DNA of 64,000 nucleotides, taken from positions 124,001 through 188,000 of the forward strand of contig DBJE01000003.1 of the NCBI GenBank assembly GCA_002297045.1, written 5' to 3'. This DNA comes from Caryophanales bacterium UBA784. Lineage in GTDB: Bacteria; Bacillota_I; Bacilli_A; RFN20; CAG-288. The position numbers were made by a program, and so were the translations under genes. Shown here piece after piece: positions 1 to 7,058 of the stretch (position 1 is the stretch's first letter; every line of letters starts with the position of its first letter). The notes beneath the pieces are model-generated. The model was not told where the DNA came from and made no database searches. It saw nothing but the letters and a program-made list of their open reading frames with translations.

Positions 1-154
1 GATTCTTTTTAACAATGTCGGCACATTCCCCGCTTTCTCCCGAGAGGCCCAAGACTCCGTTAAGGACAAGGTTCTTCTTCCCTTCCTCGCTGATAAGCTC
101 ATAGGCTTCCTTCTGGTACTGGTTGAAACTCAGCTTTTCTTTTTTGTCATCCAT
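1..154 (-). CDS. MazG-like nucleotide pyrophosphohydrolase, N-terminal part
   Basis: The first 51 codons of a gene that runs off the left edge. The visible protein contains the GLSGESGECADIVKK stretch, which resembles the acidic metal-binding helix (GExGE...D..KK) of MazG-type nucleoside triphosphate pyrophosphohydrolases. Such enzymes hydrolyse NTPs or dNTPs to monophosphates as house-cleaning. The start is ATG at 154, preceded by a purine-rich AAAGGAAAG-type ribosome binding site. It lies just downstream of the Nudix gene on the same strand (17-nt gap), so the two sanitation-type genes may be co-transcribed. Function rests on one motif in a fragment, so the family call is moderate. Confidence 0.6.
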   Translation of the reverse strand, partial: MDDKKEKLSFNQYQKEAYELISEEGKKNLVLNGVLGLSGESGECADIVKKN

Positions 155-171
155 GATCTTCTTTCCTTTCT

Positions 172-666
172 TTAATCGACTACGATAGTAAAGTCTTTCT
201 TTTTGTATTTGATAATCGGCTCATAGCTTCCGACAAGGAATTCCTCTTTTCCTGGAAGACGGTCAAAAGGAAGAAAGGCAATCCTTGTGGATTCTTCGTC
301 ATGGGGACGGTTCAATAAGCATTCTTTCGAATCGACCTTGAAGAGAAAAACGATGTTGGTGTAGGCGGTCACGTCTCCGTTTGGATAGGTGACCTTGTTC
401 TTATTCGGGGAAATGATCCTAAACAGGTTTCCTCCTTTAAGGGAGAGACCGGTCTCTTCTTTTATTTCCCGCAGCACCCCTTCCCTGATTGTTTCATCCC
501 TGTCAAGGCAGCCACCGGGAAGAGAATACTTTCCGTTGTCTCTTCTCTTTTCCAGCAGGATTTCGTCTTTTTCGTTGACCACTAGGGCACTGACCCCGGT
601 CGCCCTGACTTCTCTGTGTCCGATCATTTTCCGGATATAAGGAATATATTCTCTGTTTCGGCTCAT
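172..666 (-). CDS. Nudix hydrolase
   Basis: A complete Nudix box is visible: GG, then E seven residues on, then REIKEETGL, matching GX5EX7REUXEEXGU. Nudix enzymes hydrolyse nucleoside diphosphates linked to another moiety. The substrate cannot be read from the sequence. The open frame extends upstream to 714, but I place the start at the internal ATG at 666 (164 aa) because a TATAAT box lies on this strand exactly 6 nt upstream, which would make the mRNA leaderless and exclude the longer form. There is no Shine-Dalgarno site in front of 666. Divergent from the small gene at 690; the MazG-like gene follows downstream. Confidence 0.85.
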   Translation of the reverse strand: MSRNREYIPYIRKMIGHREVRATGVSALVVNEKDEILLEKRRDNGKYSLPGGCLDRDETIREGVLREIKEETGLSLKGGNLFRIISPNKNKVTYPNGDVTAYTNIVFLFKVDSKECLLNRPHDEESTRIAFLPFDRLPGKEEFLVGSYEPIIKYKKKDFTIVVD

Positions 667-672
667 GGAAAC

Positions 673-680
673 ATTATAAT
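673..680. promoter_or_regulatory. Palindromic shared -10 box (ATTATAAT) for divergent genes
   Basis: ATTATAAT is its own reverse complement, so it reads TATAAT on both strands (675-680 forward, 673-678 reverse). It sits 6 nt before the Nudix ATG (666) and 9 nt before the ATG at 690. Both mRNAs would be leaderless or nearly so. No good -35 is seen in either direction. Confidence 0.5.
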
Positions 681-689
681 AGAAACGAT

Positions 690-959
690 ATGGATAGGAG
701 AAGAATCGAGGCAAAAACAGCGCTTTCCCTTAGGAAGGCGGGGTATCGTCTTTTTTCTCTTTCTTCCGGGGAGAAGACAGGTTTCTTCCTTGACGGAGAA
801 GGTAATGTTTTCGTCTATGACGAAAAGAAGGAAAGGCGTCTTTCCCCCTATCTTTTCCTTTCTTTAGACGAGACTTCCCTCTTTGAAAGGGACGGGGAGC
901 AGGAAGAGGAAACGGTCGACAGGAAAAAGGATGAGGAATATTATTCCTGGCGACAATAA
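690..959 (+). CDS. Small hypothetical protein, acidic C-terminus
   Basis: An 89-residue protein that I do not recognise. The N-terminal half is basic (MDRRRIEAKTALSLRKAGYR) and the middle has a pattern of short beta-type stretches (GEKTGFFLDGEGNVFVYDEKKERR). The C-terminus is strongly acidic and ends in YYSWRQ. There is no signal peptide or membrane segment. Start at ATG 690 because TATAAT lies 9 nt upstream. There is no Shine-Dalgarno site before the ATG. It is divergent from the Nudix gene and shares its -10 palindrome. Codon use resembles neighbouring genes, which favours a real gene over an overlapping frame at 616-867. Confidence 0.5.
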   Translation: MDRRRIEAKTALSLRKAGYRLFSLSSGEKTGFFLDGEGNVFVYDEKKERRLSPYLFLSLDETSLFERDGEQEEETVDRKKDEEYYSWRQ

Positions 960-962
960 CTC

Positions 963-990
963 TTGAAATATCTCTTCTTTTTGCTATAAT
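963..990 (+). promoter_or_regulatory. Promoter of the 54-aa gene
   Basis: TTGAAA at 963-968, a 16-bp spacer and TATAAT at 985-990 preceded by TGC (extended -10). It is followed by a GAGGTG ribosome binding site at 1005-1010, 7 nt before the ATG at 1018. One of the best consensus promoters in the window. Confidence 0.75.
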
Positions 991-1017
991 GGTTTGCGTT
1001 ATCTGAGGTGAATTATC

Positions 1018-1182
1018 ATGGGAAAGAAAAGATTCGAAGCACGTGGCTTTGCCGATGAATGGAGAGCACGTCGCGAGAAGAAAGTCGCCAAGGAAGCCAA
1101 GCGCGAAGCCTTAAAGAAGGCTCAGCATAAGGCCGAAAAGGCTGCCGCTGCCGCCAAGGCAGAGTCTGCAAAAGCAGAGTAG
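1018..1182 (+). CDS. Small Ala/Lys-rich charged protein (54 aa)
   Basis: ATG at 1018 to TAG at 1180-1182 gives a 54-residue protein beginning MGKKRFEARGFADEWRARRE. It continues as a lysine/alanine/glutamate helix with a run of five alanines near the end. It is strongly basic overall with no cysteine and no membrane segment. It is almost certainly a single charged helix or disordered tail. It has its own extended -10 promoter, a clear GAGGTG ribosome binding site and a strong terminator, which is the layout of a highly expressed monocistronic gene. I recognise no family. Association with nucleic acid or ribosomes is a guess from charge only. Confidence 0.7.
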   Translation: MGKKRFEARGFADEWRARREKKVAKEAKREALKKAQHKAEKAAAAAKAESAKAE

Positions 1183-1194
1183 CGTTGGCTTTGG

Positions 1195-1222
1195 AAGTCC
1201 GGCATACCGCCGGACTTTTTTC
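1195..1222 (+). terminator. Rho-independent terminator of the 54-aa gene
   Basis: A 9-bp stem (AAGTCCGGC / GCCGGACTT) with a 5-nt loop, followed by a T run. Confidence 0.85.
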
Positions 1223-1224
1223 TT

Positions 1225-1263
1225 TCGAAAAAATCCTGCCGCACAGGGCAGGATTTCTTTTTT
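1225..1263. terminator. Bidirectional terminator
   Basis: A 10-bp perfect stem (AAATCCTGCC / GGCAGGATTT) with a 6-nt loop and T runs on both strands. It lies between the convergent 54-aa gene and the 125-aa membrane protein gene, and would serve mainly the latter. Confidence 0.8.
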
Positions 1264-1639
1264 ACTTATTTTCCTCAGCTTCCCTAAGGATACGTTTCCG
1301 CTCCTCGAGACGGCGCTTCTTGGCTTCCTCGTTCTTTGCCTTTGCGGTATAGGCATAGACGACGATGATGATGCCGATCCTAGCAAAGAGCATCACCAAG
1401 GTTCCGAAGATACGGAAGTCGATGACTCCGCTCCTCTTCCAGGCGCTAGCCCAGTTCTTCTGCCAGGTATAGAACACGTTATCGGAAGCATGGCCGACAT
1501 TGAAGGCAATCCTTCCGAAGATGGCAAACACAAGACCGGTAATCCAGACTAGACCGAAGATGGCATACCAGGCGATTTCGCTCTTGTACCTTTTCTTTCC
1601 TTCGTCCTTGGAAGCTTCCTTTATGATTTGGTTTTCCAT
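1262..1639 (-). CDS. Small membrane protein, two TM helices, unknown
   Basis: A 125-residue protein not assigned to a family. A charged N-terminus (residues 1-20) is followed by a hydrophobic helix around residues 23-47, a polar loop with several Trp, and a second helix around 76-97. It ends in a long charged KR/E-rich tail that looks like a cytoplasmic coiled helix. ATG at 1639 has an AAAAGGAG ribosome binding site. It lies 16 nt downstream of the 315-aa unknown gene on the same strand, so the two probably form an operon ending at the terminator at 1225-1263. A role as membrane partner of that protein is inference. Confidence 0.65.
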   Translation of the reverse strand: MENQIIKEASKDEGKKRYKSEIAWYAIFGLVWITGLVFAIFGRIAFNVGHASDNVFYTWQKNWASAWKRSGVIDFRIFGTLVMLFARIGIIIVVYAYTAKAKNEEAKKRRLEERKRILREAEENK

Positions 1640-1655
1640 GGTTTTTCTTCTCCTT

Positions 1656-2603
1656 TTAGTCTTTCTTCTCTTCGGCAGGCTCTGCAGCAGGGGCAGCCTT
1701 AGCAGCCGGGGCTGGGGCAGGTTTATTTTCTACTTTCTTATCCCTCTCCTCACCGGCCTTGATGAACCTGATGTTCAGCTTCGAGCGGGTCTCCTTGATG
1801 ATGGTGTCGAAATAGGAAGTGAACCTGTCAAAGAAGACACGAAGGTCACTGGTCTGTTTCTTTCCGGTGAAGATTTCCGCATCGGAATAGACCTGGCTTC
1901 TCGCAAAGGCAAAGTCAGGGTCTTTGTCTCCATAGGTGTTCAGGACATTTACCCTGTCCTGATTCAGCTCATGGAATTCGTTTTCGAGCCTGCGGAAGGA
2001 TGGATCGTTATGGACATCGAATTCCGGATCCTTGTTCGGATCGATTCCGTTGTGGGACTTGGAATAACTTTCGGCATAGGTCTTGACGTTCTTATTTAGT
2101 TCCCTGAACTTATTGGCAATCAGAATACAGGAAATCTTTCCGGAAAAGGCGTGATAATAGCGGATGTCCGTCCTGATGAGGTCGTAGAAATCCTGATCCA
2201 GCTTATTTTGTTCCTTTAAGGCCTTTAAGGCAGAAGTAAGGAACCTCTCAAGGAAGCTTCGGAGGCTGACAATCGAGGAATAAAGTTCGAGAATTAGGGA
2301 TTCCTCGACATGGACCTTTGAATTGATGTCGACGGTGACGATACGGCCAGGATTTCCGTAGACGTCCTCGATGAAATACTGCCTGTCCTCCTTCAGTTTC
2401 TTCCCTGCGTCTCCGTTGCGGTCGCAGTTGACCGCAAAAGGAGTTCCTTCCTGGGTTAAGGAAACCAAAGCCTTTCCCCGCTGGGTACGTTCCTCAAGGC
2501 TGAAGCCATTGGCCGAGGTTGCAGGGAGGCAGTACCAGAGAGAGGATTCGAGAATTCTTGCTATCGTAAGGATTGTCCTCACGTTCCGTTCTTCGTTATT
2601 CAT
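1656..2603 (-). CDS. Hypothetical cytoplasmic protein with Ala/Pro-rich tail
   Basis: A 315-residue protein that I do not recognise. It has no signal peptide or membrane segment. The central part is largely helical with many charged residues. The last 25 residues are low complexity (repeated Pro-Ala/Glu-Ala with a KKD end), like a flexible tether. The ATG at 2603 has an AGGAGC ribosome binding site. A TATAAT lies about 40 nt upstream, so this gene has an ordinary leader. The following membrane protein gene is 16 nt downstream. The conserved core may start after about residue 25. No catalytic motif can be pointed out. Confidence 0.6.
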   Translation of the reverse strand: MNNEERNVRTILTIARILESSLWYCLPATSANGFSLEERTQRGKALVSLTQEGTPFAVNCDRNGDAGKKLKEDRQYFIEDVYGNPGRIVTVDINSKVHVEESLILELYSSIVSLRSFLERFLTSALKALKEQNKLDQDFYDLIRTDIRYYHAFSGKISCILIANKFRELNKNVKTYAESYSKSHNGIDPNKDPEFDVHNDPSFRRLENEFHELNQDRVNVLNTYGDKDPDFAFARSQVYSDAEIFTGKKQTSDLRVFFDRFTSYFDTIIKETRSKLNIRFIKAGEERDKKVENKPAPAPAAKAAPAAEPAEEKKD

Positions 2604-2684
2604 GTTTTCTGCTCCTATTGAATAAAATCACGCACACTTTTCCATTATAGCCAAAAAGAGGAGGTTTTCCAAAGGGTTTAACGC

Positions 2685-3554
2685 TTAATCATGCACGACT
2701 TTGTCATTCTCCCTCAGGGAAGGATAGTCGAGATATTTTTTAAGGTCGTAGACATGATGGATGACATGGTTTGCCTTTGCCTTGAACGTATCTTCGGAAT
2801 GGGACCTGGCGAAGGAATGGGGGAAGCGGGCGAACCTTGTCAAATCGTTTCCGCTGTCTCCGCAGACTAGGACTTCGTCGGGAGAGATACCATGTTCCTG
2901 ACAGTATTTCCTCAGCACATCCCCCTTGTTTGCCCCGGGGGCGGTGACTTCCACAGTCGGTCCGGAATCGGCGAAGGAAAAGAAGTCACCGTATTCTTTC
3001 TGCCTTTTCTCTTTGTATAAGGCTGCTTTCTTCTTGGCCTTCTTTCCTACTCCGAAAAGGAGCCTCCTTTTGTAGGAGTCGGAAGTCATCCTCTTTTTCT
3101 CGAAAAGGGCGTCTTCCCCAAGCCTGATTTCCCGGAATGCCGGGCGGAGGTAGTTATAGAGATAATAAAGGACGACCGAAACCGTGCTCCTATGGGGCTT
3201 AGTGATATAGAGAAAATCGTACTGATCGAAAAGAACCCAGCCAATCACGTTCTTGTCCGGAAGATATTTCTCATAGAATTCCTTCCTTTTCCTCTTATTG
3301 AGGGGCTTCCTGTCGTGGAAGCCTTTCCCGTCCTTGATATATCCACCGTTGCAGCCGATGAAGTCACTCTCCCGTTTCAGTCCCTTCCTGATCCGGGGAA
3401 GGATTTTGACGTTCCGGCCGGAAACCCTGCAGAGTTTTCCGCCACGGTCGATGAAGTTTCTTAGAAAGATCCGGTTCTTCTTCGGCCTTGCATAAACCCT
3501 ATTTTTGGGATAAAAAAGCGTTCCGTCCAAGTCTGTCGCGATGAGTTTTATCAT
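2685..3554 (-). CDS. HAD-superfamily Cof-type phosphatase
   Basis: A 289-aa HAD hydrolase. Motif I is DLDGT near residue 8 with both aspartates. The C-terminal motif GDSGND supplies the metal-binding acidic residues, and a C2-type cap sits between. This arrangement is typical of Cof/YwpJ-like phosphatases acting on sugar phosphates or flavin and PLP phosphates. The substrate cannot be assigned. It starts at ATG 3554, which lies 8 nt after a TATAAT on the same strand and has no Shine-Dalgarno site, so the transcript is probably leaderless. The hpf gene lies upstream on the same strand with a 59-nt gap that contains this promoter. Confidence 0.85.
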   Translation of the reverse strand: MIKLIATDLDGTLFYPKNRVYARPKKNRIFLRNFIDRGGKLCRVSGRNVKILPRIRKGLKRESDFIGCNGGYIKDGKGFHDRKPLNKRKRKEFYEKYLPDKNVIGWVLFDQYDFLYITKPHRSTVSVVLYYLYNYLRPAFREIRLGEDALFEKKRMTSDSYKRRLLFGVGKKAKKKAALYKEKRQKEYGDFFSFADSGPTVEVTAPGANKGDVLRKYCQEHGISPDEVLVCGDSGNDLTRFARFPHSFARSHSEDTFKAKANHVIHHVYDLKKYLDYPSLRENDKVVHD

Positions 3555-3562
3555 ACATCATC

Positions 3563-3568
3563 ATTATA
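3563..3568 (-). promoter_or_regulatory. -10 box 8 nt from the HAD phosphatase ATG
   Basis: TATAAT on the minus strand followed by 8 nt and then ATG (3554). No convincing -35. Suggests a leaderless or near-leaderless mRNA. Confidence 0.45.
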
Positions 3569-3613
3569 CAGGCTTTAAGGACGGAACGTATCGGCTAATT
3601 GGATAAAATCGGA

Positions 3614-4162
3614 TTATCTGTCTATTTCGATGTTGCCGTAAGAGTGGTCATCACGCTCATAGAGGACGTTGACAAGCCCTGTCGCGGAATCAAGATAGAT
3701 GAAGAAGGAATGGCCAAGCGCATCCCTGCGGGCTAAGGCCTCATCCCTATCCCTTGGGGCCAGGGAGAGAGACTTCCGCTTGACGACTTCGAAGTCCTTT
3801 TCGTCTAGTTCGCTCTTGGAGATATCCTCCCTCTTGAAGGAATCGTTGAAGGATTTGTTTTTCTTTTTTGCCTTTTCGAGCTGCGTCTTCCTTTTCCGCC
3901 TCTGACCTTCTAGCTTTTCGACCACTAGGTCAATGGCATTGTAATAGTCGGAGTCAATGGCTTTTGCACGGAGAAACACACTTCCCGCCTGCCTGGACAC
4001 TTCTACGGATACCTGTCTCTCTGAAAGCACTTTCAGAGTTACCGAAGTGTGGATGTTTTCCCTGTTGCGGAAGTAACGATTGAATTTTGATAGCTTATCT
4101 TCGGTACTTTTCTTCCTTGCCGGAGTAACGGATACATCTTTGGATATATATTGGATTTCCAT
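3614..4162 (-). CDS. hpf: Ribosome hibernation-promoting factor, long form
   Basis: A 182-aa long-form HPF. The N-terminal domain (about residues 1-100) has the beta-alpha-beta-beta-beta-alpha fold expected of HPF/YfiA, beginning MEIQYISKDVSVTPA. A charged linker follows, and the C-terminal ribosome-dimerising domain (about 125-182) contains VVKRKSLSLAPRDRDEALAR and HSFFIYLDSATGLVNVLYER. Long HPF joins 70S ribosomes into 100S dimers in stationary phase. The length matches the Bacillota family. The ATG at 4162 has a GGGG-type ribosome binding site and a TATAAT about 35 nt upstream. It is monocistronic, since the next gene has its own -10. Confidence 0.93.
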   Translation of the reverse strand: MEIQYISKDVSVTPARKKSTEDKLSKFNRYFRNRENIHTSVTLKVLSERQVSVEVSRQAGSVFLRAKAIDSDYYNAIDLVVEKLEGQRRKRKTQLEKAKKKNKSFNDSFKREDISKSELDEKDFEVVKRKSLSLAPRDRDEALARRDALGHSFFIYLDSATGLVNVLYERDDHSYGNIEIDR

Positions 4163-4223
4163 ATTACTGTAACCCCTTTCGTACTTATATTATAGAGAAA
4201 GAAGCCGGCTTTTTAAAGGGGAA

Positions 4224-4250
4224 GGAAAAAGGCCGGCTTCCACCGGCCTT
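4224..4250 (-). terminator. Terminator after the decarboxylase gene
   Basis: An 8-bp stem (AAGGCCGG / CCGGCCTT) with a 6-nt loop and a T run on the minus strand, directly after the stop at 4255. Confidence 0.8.
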
Positions 4251-4254
4251 CCCC

Positions 4255-5730
4255 TTATTTTCTTTCGACTACTTTGATGGTGCTGTCTTTGGTGTCCTTG
4301 AGGATCTGTCCCTTCTCCTTCCTATAGAAGCTGATCCTCTTCAAGGTCTCTTTGTTTACCCTTTCCCCAGGGAGGATTATCGGAATTCCCGGAGGATAGG
4401 CCCTGATGGTCTCTTCCGAGATTTCACCGACGGCATCCTTGAGGGAAACAACCTTGCAGGGTGCATCGTAGGCTGCTCTTGGTGCCCTTACCCTTGTCGG
4501 ATAGGAGAATCGGTAGCGAAGGACGGATATCTTCTTTCCATCCCTGTAATGCTCCTTGGAAAGACGTTTAAAGGCATCGATCAGTCTATCCACGTGTTCT
4601 TTTGTGGTGCCAGGACCGACAATAGCCAGGACGACCGACACTTCCCCAAGCTCAAGCTGGATATTGGATTCTTTCCGGATTTCCTTGAAGACGTCATAGC
4701 CGAACCTGTTTAATCCCCGGACATCAATGACAAGCTTAGTCAGATCCACATCGTGTACGCCGGTGTTGTTCTTTTCCTTGACGTATTCCTTGCCAAAGAC
4801 TTTGATTCCAGGAATTTGATTCAGTTCCTTCCGGGCATATTTTGCAAGGGAAAGACAGTTTTCGATGATTTCCTCTCCGTGGAGGGCCCTTTCCTTTCTT
4901 GCGGCATCCAGACTACACAGGAAAGGATGGTAGGGGGAGGTGGAAGAAAGCCTGGCAAAGGCTCTCTTCACTTCCCTGAAGTCGACCATCTTCCCTTTTG
5001 TCAGGAGCAGGGAGGTCTGGGTCAGGGAGCCGGAGTTCTTATGCCTGCTCCTTGCCGTGATGTCGGCATTGCAGGCCATGGCCGAGCTAGGAAGCTTAGA
5101 GGAAAAGTAGAAGTTTGAACCATGGGCTTCGTCGCACCTGACAATCCTATTCCGGCTATGGGCTTCCTTGACGATGTCCTTTAAATCGCTTACTACTCCA
5201 AAATAGGTCGGATTGATGACGAAAACGGCTTTGGCGTCTCTGTTCTCGTCCCTCGCCTTGATGACGTCTTCCTTTCTCCTTCCGCAGGCTATGCCAAGGT
5301 CTTCGTCGATATAAGGATTGACGAAAACAGGAACGGCCCCGGAAAGAATAAGGCCGTTCACGATGGATTTATGGATGTTCCGCGGCCTGATGATCTTGTC
5401 TTTTGCACAGAGGCAGGCAAGCATCCTTGTAAGGATGGCACCTGTCGTACCATTCACGGAAAACAGACAATGATCCGCATGACAGGCTTTGGCAGCAAGC
5501 TCTTCAGCCTGTTTGATCACACCGGTGGAATGATAAAGGTTATCAAGGCCGATAGGGGCGTTAGCATCATCTTTGGCAAAACAGGGCGAAAGCTTCCGGG
5601 CAAGATCGGTCTCGAAATTCCCGAGTTTATGGCCCGGAACGTCAAACGGTACCGGATTAGAAGCAAGATAGGAACAGTAGGCATCAAGGAAGGGGGTCTG
5701 TTCCTGTTCCCCAGTTTTTTTGTTTTCCAT
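4255..5730 (-). CDS. Orn/Lys/Arg decarboxylase family PLP enzyme
   Basis: A 491-aa fold-type I PLP enzyme of the basic amino acid decarboxylase family (YaaO/SpeA/CadA type). It has FDVPGHK near the N-terminus, SVNGTTGA for phosphate binding, NPTYFGVVSDL, CDEAHGS with the PLP-nitrogen aspartate, and RHKNSGSLTQTS with the Schiff-base lysine. The C-terminal domain of the family (PPGIPIILPGE) is present. It lacks the N-terminal wing domain of the large enterobacterial enzymes, as in Bacillota members. The substrate is not decidable. It begins 16 nt after the metK stop with no Shine-Dalgarno site, so translation coupling to metK is likely. MetK with a decarboxylase suggests a polyamine-related operon, which is inference. 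Confidence 0.88.
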   Translation of the reverse strand: MENKKTGEQEQTPFLDAYCSYLASNPVPFDVPGHKLGNFETDLARKLSPCFAKDDANAPIGLDNLYHSTGVIKQAEELAAKACHADHCLFSVNGTTGAILTRMLACLCAKDKIIRPRNIHKSIVNGLILSGAVPVFVNPYIDEDLGIACGRRKEDVIKARDENRDAKAVFVINPTYFGVVSDLKDIVKEAHSRNRIVRCDEAHGSNFYFSSKLPSSAMACNADITARSRHKNSGSLTQTSLLLTKGKMVDFREVKRAFARLSSTSPYHPFLCSLDAARKERALHGEEIIENCLSLAKYARKELNQIPGIKVFGKEYVKEKNNTGVHDVDLTKLVIDVRGLNRFGYDVFKEIRKESNIQLELGEVSVVLAIVGPGTTKEHVDRLIDAFKRLSKEHYRDGKKISVLRYRFSYPTRVRAPRAAYDAPCKVVSLKDAVGEISEETIRAYPPGIPIILPGERVNKETLKRISFYRKEKGQILKDTKDSTIKVVERK

Positions 5731-5746
5731 GATTCAGAAGGAGATA

Positions 5747-6925
5747 TTACAGACAGGCTTTTTTCAGTTGCTCGACTTTATCACATTTTTCCCAAGGAAG
5801 GTTCAGATCAGGGCGTCCGAAATGGCCGTAGGCGCTAAGATCCTGATAACGGAAGGAAGGATGGGTAAGAGAGAAGGCTGAGATGATTCCGCCAGGGGTG
5901 AAATCGAAAATCGATTCATCACACAAGGCAGAGAGGATCTTCTCTTTTGCCACGTGCTCGCTTCCATAGGTCTCTACGGCAATCGAAACGGGCTTAGAGA
6001 CACCGATGGCATAGCTAAGTTCAATAAGGCAGCGGTCGCAGAGCTTTGCGGCAACGATGTTCTTTGCCGCATAACGGGCGGCATAGGCGGCCGTACGGTC
6101 GACCTTGGTCGGATCCTTTCCGGAGAAGCTTCCTCCTCCATGGGGAGCGGATCCGCCATAGGTGTCGACGATGATCTTCCGTCCTGTGAGTCCGGTATCG
6201 CCCTTAGGGCCGCCGATTTCAAAACGGCCAGTCGGATTGATATAGAACTCTTCTAGGCCAGTACGGTCAACATGGAAAGAATCGATAACGGGAAGAATGA
6301 CCTTTTCCTTAATCCTCTTTCTTAAATAGTCCCTGTCGGTGGAAGGCTTATGCTGGCAGGAGAAGACAACCGCGTTGACCTTAGGCTTTTCGTCCGTGTA
6401 GTCAATGGTCACCTGGCTCTTCCTATCCGGACGGGCGAAGTCAAGCGCGCCGCTTTTCCGGAGGCTTGTAGCATAACGGACGAGCTTGTGGGCGAGGACA
6501 AGGGGAAGAGGCATAAGGTTTTCAGTTTCGTTTGTTGCATAGCCGAACCTGATTCCCTGGTCTCCGGCACCGATAGAATGGAGATCAAGGGAAGAGTCGA
6601 CTCCCCTTGCAATGTCCGGAGACTGCTTATCAATATAGACTTCCACTTTCCTGCTGTCCGGCCCGATTCCGCTGTCGGCATCGGTATATCCGATTTCCTT
6701 GACAACCGTGCGGGCAATCTTTTCATAGTCGACACTGACGTCCGAGGAAACTTCACCGGAAATAATGATGCGCTCTCGTGTGGCCATTACCTCCACTGCG
6801 GTACGGGAAGTGGGATTTAAGGCAAGTCTTGCGTCGAGGATGGCGTCGGCAATCCGGTCGCAGAGTTTATCCGGATGCCCCTCAGAAACGGATTCAGAAG
6901 TAAATAGATTCTTCCTTTTCTTCAT
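5747..6925 (-). CDS. metK: S-adenosylmethionine synthetase
   Basis: Makes S-adenosylmethionine from methionine and ATP in the cytoplasm. It contains TSESVSEGHPDKLCDRIADAI at the N-terminus (ATP-binding His and Asp), GAGDQGIRFGYA in the middle and GGGSFSGKDPTKVDRTAAY, all hallmarks of MetK. I choose the ATG at 6925 (392 aa) because an AAAGGAG site lies upstream; the longer frame to 6970 has none. An extended -10 (TGGTATAAT) lies at 6987-6995. No SAM riboswitch could be recognised between promoter and start. It leads a two-gene operon with the PLP decarboxylase. Confidence 0.97.
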   Translation of the reverse strand: MKKRKNLFTSESVSEGHPDKLCDRIADAILDARLALNPTSRTAVEVMATRERIIISGEVSSDVSVDYEKIARTVVKEIGYTDADSGIGPDSRKVEVYIDKQSPDIARGVDSSLDLHSIGAGDQGIRFGYATNETENLMPLPLVLAHKLVRYATSLRKSGALDFARPDRKSQVTIDYTDEKPKVNAVVFSCQHKPSTDRDYLRKRIKEKVILPVIDSFHVDRTGLEEFYINPTGRFEIGGPKGDTGLTGRKIIVDTYGGSAPHGGGSFSGKDPTKVDRTAAYAARYAAKNIVAAKLCDRCLIELSYAIGVSKPVSIAVETYGSEHVAKEKILSALCDESIFDFTPGGIISAFSLTHPSFRYQDLSAYGHFGRPDLNLPWEKCDKVEQLKKACL

Positions 6926-6986
6926 CTTTTTCTCCTTTGGATTTTCATCTTGAAGGAATTTGAGGGGCATTCATTCAAGTGCAAAA

Positions 6987-6995
6987 ATTATACCA
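6987..6995 (-). promoter_or_regulatory. metK promoter, extended -10
   Basis: TGGTATAAT on the minus strand, about 60 nt before the metK ATG. The -35 is weak. Confidence 0.6.
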
Positions 6996-7026
6996 CTAAA
7001 CAAAAAAGGATAGAAGCAAAAAACAA

Positions 7027-7058
7027 AGAAAAAAAGCGGCCACTTATTTTGCCGCTTT
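7027..7058 (-). terminator. Terminator overlapping the end of the phospholipase-like gene
   Basis: A 7-bp stem (AAGCGGC / GCCGCTT) with a T run on the minus strand. The upstream arm lies in the last sense codons (Lys-Ala-Ala-Lys-stop) of the gene that ends at 7044, so the terminator is partly coding. Confidence 0.75.

Noticed and set aside
616..867. Alternative frame to the 89-aa gene
   Set aside because: It overlaps the shared promoter, and its composition is less protein-like than the 690-959 frame.
6925..7020. SAM riboswitch upstream of metK
   Set aside because: The leader of about 50 nt is too short and has no matching stems.
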